Of a stretch of 19,810 nucleotides of DNA, positions 6,190 to 14,403 are shown piece by piece. The stretch spans positions 1 through 19,810 of the forward strand of contig JBLHRR010000104.1 of assembly GCA_047626155.1 (NCBI GenBank), written 5' to 3'. The DNA comes from CALGLS01 sp047626155. GTDB lineage: Bacteria; Bacteroidota; Bacteroidia; Chitinophagales; Saprospiraceae. The position numbers were made by a program, and so were the translations under genes. The notes under the pieces were generated by a model. That model was not told the DNA's origin. It ran no database searches and saw only the letters and a list, made by a program, of their open reading frames with translations. The stretch's first letter is position 1, and each line of letters begins with the position of its first letter.

Positions 6190-8745
6190 CTAAGAGACCA
6201 AAACCTCCCCAAAACCAACCCCCACCAAAACCTCATAAAATCCCACCTTATTCTTTTTCAACTTATCAAAAGCAACCCCATCCACCAAACACTTCGCAGG
6301 CTTAAAAGGCAATCCAACAAGCTGCACACGCACCTTCCTATATCCCCGCTTATACTTCCCCTTCGATTTCTGCACAATAGAAAACGATTTCTTATCACCT
6401 TCACAAATAAAAGTCTTCAAGCAATAACCGTCTTTCTCATAAGCATAGCCCTCACCAGCATCTTCATACAGTTTCGTTTGCTCAGTACCATTTACATGAT
6501 AAACCCGAAGCGTCATTTCTTCAAAAGCCAATTCATTAGTATGCTGCTGCACCGGATAAAGCGCAATGGCAGATCCCGCTTTTGCAAAAACAGGAATGTC
6601 TCCAAGTCCTACCCTAACAGTATGCTTACGGCTACCCTTGAAAGACTCTCCATCCTCAAATCCATACCAATTTCCTTTCGGGAAATAGATGGTTTGCTGC
6701 TTACGTCCAGGACGAACAATCGGACTCACCATCAGCTTGTTACCAAATAGGAAATCACGTTGCGTTTTACTAGTATTTTTATCTGCCTGATCATAGAAAG
6801 CAAGACTCCGTAAAACAGGCGTTCCATCCGTTACATATTCATGAAAAGCAGAGTATAAATAAGCAATCAACTTGTAACGTAATTCAATAGCTTCGCGGCC
6901 CAATTTAGTGAACGGTTCTCCAAAAGACCAAGGCTCCTGATCCATTCTATGTTCAGGGTCAATAATCGGCCTTTCATCGCCTTCCGTTTGAACATCTCCA
7001 TCAGAATTACTTCCAATAGAATGAACGCGATAAACTGGATGGAAAGCCGCCAATTGTAACCAACGAACCATCAGCTCTCCATCAGGTTGCCCCGCAAAAC
7101 CACCGACGTCAGAACCGACCATTGAGAAACCAGAAATACTCAAACGTTGACATTGACGATTGGCAATTCGAAGGTGTCTCCAGTCGGCATAGTTGTCACC
7201 TGTCCAAACTGCTGCATATCGTTGTCCGCCAGAATAACTTGCTCTGGTTAGCAAGAAAGGACGTTTTTTAGGTTGTAATTTTTTGAAGCCATCATAGCTC
7301 GCCCGGCTCATCTGCATGCCGTAAATATTGTGAGCTGCTTTATGACTTTTTTGATGACCATCATAGTCGTGACGGATATCTTCAGGGAAGGTTTTGGTAT
7401 TGACAGAAAAGACCGCGGGTTCATTCATATCATTCCAGAAACCACTGACGCCCTGTATGTTATACAGTTCTTTGTACAAAGGCCCCCACCAGTCTCTGAC
7501 TTTAGGGTCAGTGAAATCTGGGAAGACGCATTCCGTTGGCCACACCGGCCCTTTCATGATTTCACCATCAGGTCTTTTACAGAAAACGTCTTTTTTTAGA
7601 CCGTCTTTTAATATATGATAATCAGGATCATCGGACTTCAATCCGGGATCAATCATGACGATGGTATGGAAACCATCCTTCTTCAAATCACCAATCATTT
7701 TCTTTGGATTGGGAAAATAATTTTTATTCCAAGTAAAGCAACGATAGCTTTTCATGTAGTCAATATCCAAATAAATGGAATCACATGGAATCTTATTTTT
7801 TCGGAAAGTATCCGCTAATTCATAAACCCTAGCTTCCGGATAATAAGACCATCTGCATTGGTGATATCCCAGCGCCCATTTTGGAGGCAACTCCGGTTTT
7901 CCCGTTAAGTGCATGTATTGTTGAGCAATCGGCGTAAGCTCAGGTCCATAGATGAAATAATAGTTCATTTCACCACCTGCAGCCGACATTTTGACTTCGG
8001 ATTTATTGGTTTTGCAGAAGTCAAATTTTGTCCGATAACTGTTGTCTAGAAATATACCGTAAGCCTCTGATTTGTTAAGCGAATAATAGAATGGAATGGC
8101 CCGATAAAGTGGGTCCGTACTTTCACTATAACAAAATGCATCCGTAACCCAGTTTTCAAAAGCATAGCCACGCATATTCAAGGCAGAACTTTTATCACCC
8201 AACCCTAGAAATCGTTCCTTTTTAGGTGCTTTTCGGGAAAGGGAAAGTTCTGTTATGCCTTTGTGAATAGTGGTACGTGCATAGAAACCTTTTCCATCCT
8301 GTGTAATGAGTTTGCCCGCCGCATTATAGATGTTTACTTTTGCGTTAAGCTTGTTTATCAAAACAGAAACGGCTGGCGTTTCAATCAGATAATACAGCTC
8401 CTCTTCTGAAAACTCAATCTTTGTTTTTTTTGCCTTGAACTTCTCATCAATGGCATAAGAAAAATCTTCACTCCATATGCTACCGAGGTTGTACCGAAAT
8501 CTAATAATCGTTTCAGTTAGCACTTCAACGCGGAGCCTAACATCAGATTCACAGATGAAAGTAAATTGTCGATCTTTCTGTTCGCAGGAGCTGATGTCAT
8601 TGGCGAACCATTCTTTAAACACATCGTCGTAGCGGTCATGGCGATCTATTTGTAACACGTTGACTTCAGTCGGCGCTAGAGGGAGCGCTGCCAACTTTCC
8701 TTGTTTATCTTTTTTCTTTGAGGTGTTCTTCTTTTTCTTTTTCAT
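6190..8745 (-). CDS. GH31 family alpha-glucosidase
   Basis: This is a retaining alpha-glycosidase acting on alpha-glucosides such as maltose or starch-derived oligosaccharides (alpha-xyloside specificity cannot be excluded). The 851-residue protein follows GH31 architecture: an N-terminal beta-domain to about 280, a (beta/alpha)8 barrel with the nucleophile Asp439 in WNDMNEP, the acid/base Asp517 in VWTGDN, the RASYSGGQRY segment at 501-510 and His569 in AFHPVYRVHS, then C-terminal beta domains. No signal peptide is visible. The N-terminus is extremely lysine-rich (residues 1-17) and the protein is probably cytoplasmic. The C-terminus repeats EVLV in the last 16 residues and is encoded by near-repetitive GAGGTTTTGGT DNA, so the final residues may be recently added. 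The start is ATG 8745. No sugar transporter or regulator is adjacent. Confidence 0.93.
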   Translation of the reverse strand: MKKKKKNTSKKKDKQGKLAALPLAPTEVNVLQIDRHDRYDDVFKEWFANDISSCEQKDRQFTFICESDVRLRVEVLTETIIRFRYNLGSIWSEDFSYAIDEKFKAKKTKIEFSEEELYYLIETPAVSVLINKLNAKVNIYNAAGKLITQDGKGFYARTTIHKGITELSLSRKAPKKERFLGLGDKSSALNMRGYAFENWVTDAFCYSESTDPLYRAIPFYYSLNKSEAYGIFLDNSYRTKFDFCKTNKSEVKMSAAGGEMNYYFIYGPELTPIAQQYMHLTGKPELPPKWALGYHQCRWSYYPEARVYELADTFRKNKIPCDSIYLDIDYMKSYRCFTWNKNYFPNPKKMIGDLKKDGFHTIVMIDPGLKSDDPDYHILKDGLKKDVFCKRPDGEIMKGPVWPTECVFPDFTDPKVRDWWGPLYKELYNIQGVSGFWNDMNEPAVFSVNTKTFPEDIRHDYDGHQKSHKAAHNIYGMQMSRASYDGFKKLQPKKRPFLLTRASYSGGQRYAAVWTGDNYADWRHLRIANRQCQRLSISGFSMVGSDVGGFAGQPDGELMVRWLQLAAFHPVYRVHSIGSNSDGDVQTEGDERPIIDPEHRMDQEPWSFGEPFTKLGREAIELRYKLIAYLYSAFHEYVTDGTPVLRSLAFYDQADKNTSKTQRDFLFGNKLMVSPIVRPGRKQQTIYFPKGNWYGFEDGESFKGSRKHTVRVGLGDIPVFAKAGSAIALYPVQQHTNELAFEEMTLRVYHVNGTEQTKLYEDAGEGYAYEKDGYCLKTFICEGDKKSFSIVQKSKGKYKRGYRKVRVQLVGLPFKPAKCLVDGVAFDKLKKNKVGFYEVLVGVGFGEVLVS

Positions 8746-8992
8746 GTCTTAAGTAAAAGTGTGTGGTGAATTGTTCTAACAATAAACTTTGTTTGGCCAA
8801 AGGTAAGGATTGTGACGGAAATTCCCCGATTTTCCTTAATTTGGCAGCTCATGTTTACGACAAAAGATCAATAGAGATGTTTGTTATTTAATTTATATTT
8901 GTAACGAGTTGATATCGTTAAAGTTATGAATTATATGGATGAATAAATCGCCAAATTATTTTTGTCTAAATTTAAAAAACAACACCTCCATT
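8746..8992. other. Divergent promoter region between GH31 and DPP III genes
   Basis: This 247-nt region carries the upstream sequences of two divergent genes. TATATTTG at 8894-8901 matches the Bacteroidota -7 consensus TAnnTTTG and lies 91 nt before the DPP III start. A TTTG at 8880-8883 is too close (10 nt) to be a normal -33 element. No gene is seen. Confidence 0.4.
8894..8901 (+). promoter_or_regulatory. Possible Bacteroidota -7 promoter element for the DPP III gene
   Basis: TATATTTG fits TAnnTTTG exactly. The same octamer occurs at 19435-19442 upstream of the isocitrate dehydrogenase gene. The -33 partner is not convincing, so confidence is low. Confidence 0.35.
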
Positions 8993-11044
8993 ATGCGTAA
9001 ATTACTCTTCTTATTAACTCTAAGCATTTTCTTTGGTTGCGGCGATACAGCCACAGACAAAGGAGATACAGAGACGAAAGCAACAGCAGGAACAGATACT
9101 AAGGTCGAAAAGGACTTCGTCTGGAATACTGAAAATTTTGCCGACATCAAGATGATCCGTTACCAAATCCCTGGTTTCGATAAGCTGACCCTTAAACAAA
9201 AACAGCTGGTCTATTTCCTCACCCAAGCTGGGTACGCAGGAAGAGATATCATGTGGGACATGAACTACCGACACAATCTTCACATCAGAAGAGGTATCGA
9301 AAACATCCTTAATAATTACAAAGGAGACCAAACCGGTGCTGACTATATGGCCTTAGTGACTTACGCAAAAAGAATGTGGTTTTCCAGTGGTATCCACCAC
9401 CATTATGGAAATGACAAGTTCATTCCTGCCTTCAGTAAAGAGTGGTTTATGTCTGCGATGAAGGAAACAAAGACTACTATAAGTGAAGAAGCCTTGACTG
9501 CTATTTTTGATCCTAACTTCGATAATAAGAAAATCAACTTCGATCCGAGCAAAGATTTAATCAAGGGCTCTGCCGTCAACTTCTACGATCCAGATCTTAC
9601 CCTCGCGGAGGTAGATGCTTTCAATAAGAATTTGATGAAGGATAAAAATCCAGATAAACCAGTGGCTTATGGTTTGAACAGTAAAATCATTCGTCAGAAA
9701 GATGGTACCCTTGCGGAAAAAGTATGGCATGCGGATGGAATGTATGGCGAGTCCATCAAAGAAATCGTGAAGTGGTTGGAGAAAGCATCTTCCGTTGCAG
9801 AAAATAAAGCGCAGGGTGATGCCTTGAATTTATTAATCAAATATTACCAAACTGGAGACCTCAAAATATGGGACGATTACAACATCGCTTGGTTGAACGC
9901 AACGGAAGGAGATATTGACTACATCAACTCTTTCATTGAAGTTTACCAAGATCCAAAAGGATATAAAGGATCTTATGAAAGCATTGTCCAGATTAAAGAC
10001 TTTGATGCCAGTGCCCGTATGTCTGTGGTTGCAGAAAATGCACAATGGTTTGAAGACAATAGTCCAATTATGGATGAGCATAAAAAGGATAGTGTCAAAG
10101 GAATTTCTTATAAAGTAGTAGCTGTCGCTGGAGAAGCGGGTGATGCTTCGCCTTCTACGCCAATTGGAGTCAATCTGCCAAATTCCGATTGGATTCGAGT
10201 GATGGGATCTAAGTCCGTTTCTCTTGGAAACATCATAGAGGCTTATAGTAACGCAGATGGTCCTGGACTATTAAAGGAGTTTGCAAATGATGATGAAGAA
10301 TTACAATGGGCTAAAGCGTACAGTAAACTATCTGGTAAGATGCACACTGCATTACACGAGGTAGTTGGTCATGCTTCTGGTCGTTTAGAAAAAGGAGTTG
10401 CTACGCCAAAGGAGACTTTGAAGAGCTATGCTTCTCCATTAGAGGAGGCACGTGCGGATCTTGTTGGATTGGTTTATATCATGGATAAGAAATTGATAGA
10501 TCTTGGACTTATGGAATCACTGGATGTTGGAAAAGCACAATACGATTCCTACATTAGAAACGGGATGATGCTGCAACTTCGTCGAATCGAACCAGGTAAA
10601 AACATTGAGCAAGCGCACATGCGTAATCGTCAGATGGTTGCCAATTGGGCTTACCAGAAAGGTAAAAAGGACAAAGTGATTGAGAAGGTAAAACGAGGTG
10701 GGAAAACTTATTTTAATATCAATGATTATGAGAAGCTACATGCTCTATTTGCTGAATTGTTAACAGAAGTTCAACGTATAAAATCACAAGGAGATTACGA
10801 AGCTGGAAAGGCATTGATTGAAAGTTACGGAGTCATTGTCGATAAAGCGATCCACATGGAAGTGAAGGCTCGTTCTGAAAAGTTGAACATTCCTCCTTAT
10901 GGCGGTTTTATCAATCCAAGATTGGTTCCGGTAATGGATAAGGATGGAAATATCACTGATGTTAAAGTAGAATACCCAGATGACTTTATGGGGCAAATGA
11001 TGGAGTATGCGGATAAGTATTCTTTTTTGCCGGACTATAACTAA
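8993..11044 (+). CDS. Dipeptidyl-peptidase III-type zinc peptidase (family M49), predicted lipoprotein
   Basis: M49 metallopeptidases release dipeptides from the N-termini of short peptides. The 683-residue product has the M49 zinc motif HEVVGH at 455-460 and the second motif EEARAD at 484-489, supplying the third ligand (probably Glu485). The length is close to bacterial DPP III proteins. ATG 8993 gives MRKLLFLLTLSIFFGC, a lipoprotein signal peptide with Cys16 as the lipidation site. An acidic/threonine-rich linker to about residue 40 follows. The lipobox is imperfect (Phe at -3) but acceptable for this phylum. An upstream ATG at 8939 would bury the signal and was rejected. Periplasmic or surface peptide digestion is inferred from the signal. 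The next gene begins 101 nt downstream on the same strand, with a large palindrome between them. Confidence 0.92.
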   Translation: MRKLLFLLTLSIFFGCGDTATDKGDTETKATAGTDTKVEKDFVWNTENFADIKMIRYQIPGFDKLTLKQKQLVYFLTQAGYAGRDIMWDMNYRHNLHIRRGIENILNNYKGDQTGADYMALVTYAKRMWFSSGIHHHYGNDKFIPAFSKEWFMSAMKETKTTISEEALTAIFDPNFDNKKINFDPSKDLIKGSAVNFYDPDLTLAEVDAFNKNLMKDKNPDKPVAYGLNSKIIRQKDGTLAEKVWHADGMYGESIKEIVKWLEKASSVAENKAQGDALNLLIKYYQTGDLKIWDDYNIAWLNATEGDIDYINSFIEVYQDPKGYKGSYESIVQIKDFDASARMSVVAENAQWFEDNSPIMDEHKKDSVKGISYKVVAVAGEAGDASPSTPIGVNLPNSDWIRVMGSKSVSLGNIIEAYSNADGPGLLKEFANDDEELQWAKAYSKLSGKMHTALHEVVGHASGRLEKGVATPKETLKSYASPLEEARADLVGLVYIMDKKLIDLGLMESLDVGKAQYDSYIRNGMMLQLRRIEPGKNIEQAHMRNRQMVANWAYQKGKKDKVIEKVKRGGKTYFNINDYEKLHALFAELLTEVQRIKSQGDYEAGKALIESYGVIVDKAIHMEVKARSEKLNIPPYGGFINPRLVPVMDKDGNITDVKVEYPDDFMGQMMEYADKYSFLPDYN

Positions 11045-11050
11045 TAATAG

Positions 11051-11131
11051 GTAACCGCTACGACGCTACGAATACGCTACGTGATTCACGTTGTCTAAAC
11101 CTTGCGTTCTTCGTAGCACCGTTGCGGTTAC
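11051..11131. repeat. Large imperfect intergenic palindrome
   Basis: Arms 11051-11072 and 11110-11131 pair at 19 of 22 positions (outer part GTAACCGC/GCGGTTAC). The loop of 37 nt contains a second perfect stem ACGTG-ATT-CACGT at 11079-11091. CGCTACG occurs three times between 11056 and 11081. It shares GGTAACCG and GCTACG elements with the palindrome near 18304-18335. It lies between two co-directional genes and has no T-tract. Confidence 0.75.
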
Positions 11132-11145
11132 TAAAAAGTATAACA

Positions 11146-12153
11146 ATGAAAAGTATCAAGTATTTAATACTGTGTAGTCTTCTCAGTTTGCAAGCCATTG
11201 CGCAAGACACCTTTTCCATCGTCGCCGTTGATCCAGCTACTGGAGAGGTAGGTAGCGCGGGAGCTTCTTGTGTGGAATTGGCAAATTTCAATTTACCGCC
11301 TGATTTCTTAGGTGATTTATTCCCTGGAATCGGAGCGATTAATTCGCAAGCTTATTGGCTTTCCGCCAATCAAGATAACGCACGCACGCGGATGGAGGCT
11401 GGTGATTCGCCACAGGAAGTAATTGATTGGTTGATAGCAAATGATGTGCAAAACAATGCTTCTACGCGGCAGTATGGTGTGGTTCGTTTAATCAATGGCG
11501 AACCTTTTTCCGCTGCACACACTGGAAATAATACAGACGATTACAAAGGACATAAAACTGGGCCGACCTATTCCATCCAGGGAAATATCCTATTAGATGA
11601 ATCGGTATTGATCAACATGGAAAACAACTTTCTCAATACTGAAGGAACCTTGGCCGCTAAATTAATGGCCGCTTTACAAGGTGCTAATGTAGTTGGAGCA
11701 GATTCCCGCTGCTCAGATAATGGAACCTCTTCTTTGTTTGCTTTTCTAAAAGTGGCTCAACAAGATGACCCAGATGGTTCGCCTTCCTTGGTACTGGGTG
11801 TGAGCACAGAAGACGGAGACAACATCGAGCCAATCGACTCTTTGCAAACCTTATATGATGCAGTTTTCCCTTCAGGGAATAAGGAGGTTTTATATCCTGC
11901 ATTGAAAATGGAAATATATCCACAGCCAGCAACTGATGTTGTACAAATAGCTACAAGCAATTTGCCCGGCAAAACAAAATTCACTCTCTCTTTGTTTGAC
12001 TCTACAGGAAAGCATTGCTTTTCAAAAGTAATTGAAGAAGACCTTATGCTTTTGCAAAAAGAGGAGATTCAAAGTGTATCTCAGATCTTTTGGTATCAGT
12101 TGAAAGATGAGAAAGGAAATGCGGTGAGGGCTGGGAAGATTGTATTTCAGTGA
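11146..12153 (+). CDS. Secreted DUF1028 (Ntn-hydrolase-like) protein with type IX secretion C-terminal domain
   Basis: The 335-residue product begins with a signal peptide (MKSIKYLILCSLLSL, probable cleavage AIA-QD at 19-20). The mature protein opens with TFSIVAVDPATGEVGSAGAS, the hallmark of DUF1028, a family with an Ntn-hydrolase-like fold and no firmly established reaction. The DUF1028 domain extends to about 245. The last 85 residues (MEIYPQPATDVVQI near the start, RAGKIVFQ at the end) are a Por-type sorting domain for T9SS export, so the protein should reach the cell surface or medium. ATG 11146 is chosen; TTG 11122 lies inside the palindrome and would prefix the signal peptide. Cys38 (GASCVEL) replaces the usual aliphatic sequence of the family near this point. 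The preceding gene encodes a peptidase, but a functional link is only suggested by proximity. Confidence 0.9.
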   Translation: MKSIKYLILCSLLSLQAIAQDTFSIVAVDPATGEVGSAGASCVELANFNLPPDFLGDLFPGIGAINSQAYWLSANQDNARTRMEAGDSPQEVIDWLIANDVQNNASTRQYGVVRLINGEPFSAAHTGNNTDDYKGHKTGPTYSIQGNILLDESVLINMENNFLNTEGTLAAKLMAALQGANVVGADSRCSDNGTSSLFAFLKVAQQDDPDGSPSLVLGVSTEDGDNIEPIDSLQTLYDAVFPSGNKEVLYPALKMEIYPQPATDVVQIATSNLPGKTKFTLSLFDSTGKHCFSKVIEEDLMLLQKEEIQSVSQIFWYQLKDEKGNAVRAGKIVFQ

Positions 12154-12189
12154 AACGTTATAGCTGCAAATTCATTAAGAATAGAACTT

Positions 12190-12929
12190 ATGAAATTTAT
12201 AAGAAATACGATACTAAGTGTCATTTTCAGTTTATCTTATTTTGTCCTTTTTGCTCAAACAGTACCAATTAGCAAAATAACAGTTAAATGGGATGAAAAA
12301 GGGGTTGAAAAAATCTTACCTGCTAAGTAAGAATTTTAAAATGGATAATGGAAATATGCTTGTTTTTAGTGACCAAATGATAGGAACAGCAGCCCCGGTC
12401 ATATCCGCTGGAGGGGCTAGGACATTTCAATTAAGTATTGTAAATGACGATAGAAAAATTGTAAAAAAAGAGACTTATAGAGCCAGTAACTTTTGTAATA
12501 TTTGTGATGCAGCCTGGCTATTAAAATTAAAAGATCGTTACTTTATTACAATGGTTCCAAACTCGGACCGAAAGGATCTTAAGATATATGAAATCAATAC
12601 GGAAACTTTAGAATTAAGTGAAACAAATAAGAACCTGAAAAATTTTGATTTGGGAAAGAACGGATCAATATTTACGAGACTCAATAATGAGGCAGGGTTT
12701 TACCTGAGAGGTGCTTTAGTGAAAGAAAAAAAGGGACTATTTCTTCTCTCTGTATATTTATATGACGACAACTTGAACCTAGTTTTTAATCATTCGCTTG
12801 AACTTCCAATTAAAGAAAACGAAGTTAAGAGTTGATCCTGAAATGACTAAAACGATTGATAATCAAACCTTTTTGATCCATCGTTCAAAAAGAAAAAAAT
12901 CACAGTTTGGTCGTATTGTTTTTGAATAA
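12190..12929 (+). pseudogene. Secreted-protein gene broken by two apparent frameshifts, unknown family
   Basis: Three adjoining frames look like pieces of one gene. Frame 1 starts at ATG 12190 and encodes a signal peptide (MKFIRNTILSVIFSLSYFV, cleavage near FA-QT) and mature residues ending ISKITVKWDEKGVEKILPAK before TAA 12328-12330. The main body continues in the next frame from about 12293 to TGA 12833-12835, about 170 residues of beta-rich sequence (NMLVFSDQM, YFITMVPNSDR, LYDDNLNLVF). A third frame then continues RVDPEMTKTIDNQTFLIHRS to TAA 12927-12929. Both changes are in the +1 direction, and homopolymers (A5, G4 and A6 within 12294-12313) mark the likely first site. The body alone lacks a signal peptide. 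A sequencing error, a true pseudogene or frameshifting are all possible; two shifts favour decay or poor sequence. The gene is more AT-rich than its neighbours. I do not recognise the family. Confidence 0.6.
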
Positions 12930-12986
12930 ATAGCTGAAGGAAATAACAATTAAAAACCGTAGATTAAAAATAAATTACATTATAAA

Positions 12987-13781
12987 ATGTCAAAATTAAA
13001 CGTACCAATAATGGCCGATATGGCCGCCGCCGGAAAAGAACCAGAAGTCTTATTTTGGGTAGGCTGTGCTGGTAGCTTTGATGCCCGAGCACAAAAAGTA
13101 GTAAAGGCTTTTGCCAAAATAATGAACGAGACAGGTGTCGAATTTGCCATACTAGGCAAGGAAGAATCCTGTACTGGTGATCCTGCGAGAAGAGCCGGAA
13201 ACGAATTCGTTTTTCAGATGACTGCTTTGCAGAATATCGAAACCTTGAAGATGTACAACGTCAAAAGAATAGTAACGACTTGTCCGCACTGTTTTAATAT
13301 TTTGAAAAATGAATACCCAGCTTTAGGAGGGAATTATGACGTGGTTCACCACACGCAGTTTCTACAAACCTTAATCAACGAAGGACGATTAACAATGAAG
13401 GGTGGGGGAGCTTTTAACGGTCAAAAAATTACTTATCATGACAGTTGCTACCTTGGAAGAGCGAACGATGTATACGACGCTCCAAGATCATTGTTAGAAA
13501 GTATGGACAACGACTTGGTAGAGATGGAACGTTCCAAATCTAACGGACTTTGTTGTGGTGCTGGAGGTGCTCAAATGTTCAAGGAAGACGAACCTGGTGA
13601 CAAGCGAATTAACATCGAACGAACAGAGGAAGTCCTGGGAACAGGAGCGACCATAGTTGCTGCCAATTGTCCATTCTGCATCACCATGTTGACGGATGGA
13701 ATGAAGGCGAAAGAAAAACAAGATAATGTGATGGTTGTCGATCTGGCTGAACTCATCGTTAATAATAACAAATGGACATAA
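12987..13781 (+). CDS. (Fe-S)-binding protein with two CCG (heterodisulfide reductase-type) cysteine-rich domains
   Basis: This protein resembles the HdrB/LldE/GlpC cysteine-rich subunit, which forms Fe-S centres in electron-transfer complexes. The 264-residue product has two cysteine-rich modules. The first has Cys27, Cys62 (ESCTGDPARRAGNE, a single Cys where CCG has two) and Cys99-x2-Cys102 (TTCPHC). The second is complete, with Cys154, Cys189-Cys190-Gly (LCCGAGG) and Cys228-x2-Cys231 (NCPFC). It has no membrane segment. Homologues usually have a 4Fe-4S ferredoxin-type partner gene just upstream or fused; here the upstream neighbour is the broken gene at 12190-12929, so the electron-donor partner must be elsewhere. 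The start is ATG 12987. The next gene starts inside the end of this one (overlap of 10 nt), indicating translational coupling. Confidence 0.88.
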   Translation: MSKLNVPIMADMAAAGKEPEVLFWVGCAGSFDARAQKVVKAFAKIMNETGVEFAILGKEESCTGDPARRAGNEFVFQMTALQNIETLKMYNVKRIVTTCPHCFNILKNEYPALGGNYDVVHHTQFLQTLINEGRLTMKGGGAFNGQKITYHDSCYLGRANDVYDAPRSLLESMDNDLVEMERSKSNGLCCGAGGAQMFKEDEPGDKRINIERTEEVLGTGATIVAANCPFCITMLTDGMKAKEKQDNVMVVDLAELIVNNNKWT

Positions 13782-14260
13782 ACAATAATTTTACAACTTT
13801 GTCAGCAGAGACTCGCGTTTGGATATATCAAAGCAATCGACCTTTTTCTACGGAAGAAGCGGGTGTTATTAAAAGCGCGATAGCTGACTTCGCACAAGGC
13901 TGGGTAAGTCACAACCAGGCTTTAAAAACTCATGGGGATCTCTATCACAATCAGTTCGTTGTATTGATGGTAGATGAGTCTCAGGCCGGTGCTAGTGGCT
14001 GCTCTATTGACAGCTCTGTGAAGTTTATTCGTCACCTTCAGCAGCAACTGGGCGTTGATTTCTTTGATAGAATGACCTTTGCTTGGAAGGAAGGTGATGT
14101 TGTAAAAACAGCGCATCGTTCGGAATTTGCTAATTTATACAAAGAAGGAGCGATCAATGAATCAACGCTGGTTTTTGATAACCTAGTAACTACTAAAGGG
14201 GATTTTGAAGAGAAATGGGTCAAACCATTGGGAGAGAGCTGGCATGCGCGGATGGTGTGA
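13772..14260 (+). CDS. Conserved hypothetical protein coupled to the CCG Fe-S protein
   Basis: This 162-residue soluble protein has no signal peptide or membrane segment. It begins MDINNNFTTLSAETRVWIYQ and carries a central FVVLMVDESQAGASGCSID segment. It resembles a Bacteroidota protein often labelled 'ABC transporter ATPase' in databases, although it has no Walker A, Walker B or ABC signature, so that label should not be trusted. Its ATG overlaps the stop region of the preceding gene by 10 nt, the arrangement expected for proteins made in step. A role in the same Fe-S electron-transfer process is inferred from this coupling only. The reaction is unknown. Confidence 0.8.
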   Translation: MDINNNFTTLSAETRVWIYQSNRPFSTEEAGVIKSAIADFAQGWVSHNQALKTHGDLYHNQFVVLMVDESQAGASGCSIDSSVKFIRHLQQQLGVDFFDRMTFAWKEGDVVKTAHRSEFANLYKEGAINESTLVFDNLVTTKGDFEEKWVKPLGESWHARMV

Positions 14261-14352
14261 GAGGAGTGTTAAAATTAGTATCCTCGTCCGATGATGTCAT
14301 GCACTCGTATAAATAATATCCAAAATAAAGATTATCTTAGGTTATTTGAAAT

Positions 14353-14380
14353 TAGAGCGCGCGGTTTTGCTTACGCTCTA
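14353..14380. repeat. Short stem-loop upstream of the Spo0M-like gene
   Basis: Arms TAGAGCG (14353-14359) and CGCTCTA (14374-14380) are perfectly complementary around a 14-nt loop. It ends 23 nt before the start codon and could lie in the 5' leader. The rest of the 143-nt gap (14261-14403) shows nothing recognisable. Confidence 0.5.
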
Positions 14381-14403
14381 TGTATTCACAAAATAAGAAA
14401 ACT

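Noticed and set aside
6039..6305. 88-codon frame rich in CDLCDLCDL
   Set aside because: It is a translation of the 9-bp tandem repeat and antisense to the GH31 3' end.
12869..12892. 8-bp hairpin CTTTTTGA/TCAAAAAG as a terminator
   Set aside because: There is no T-tract after it on the plus strand and it is AT-rich; weak stem inside the tail of the broken gene.
13772..14260. ABC transporter ATPase label for the 162-residue protein
   Set aside because: No Walker A, Walker B or signature motif is present.
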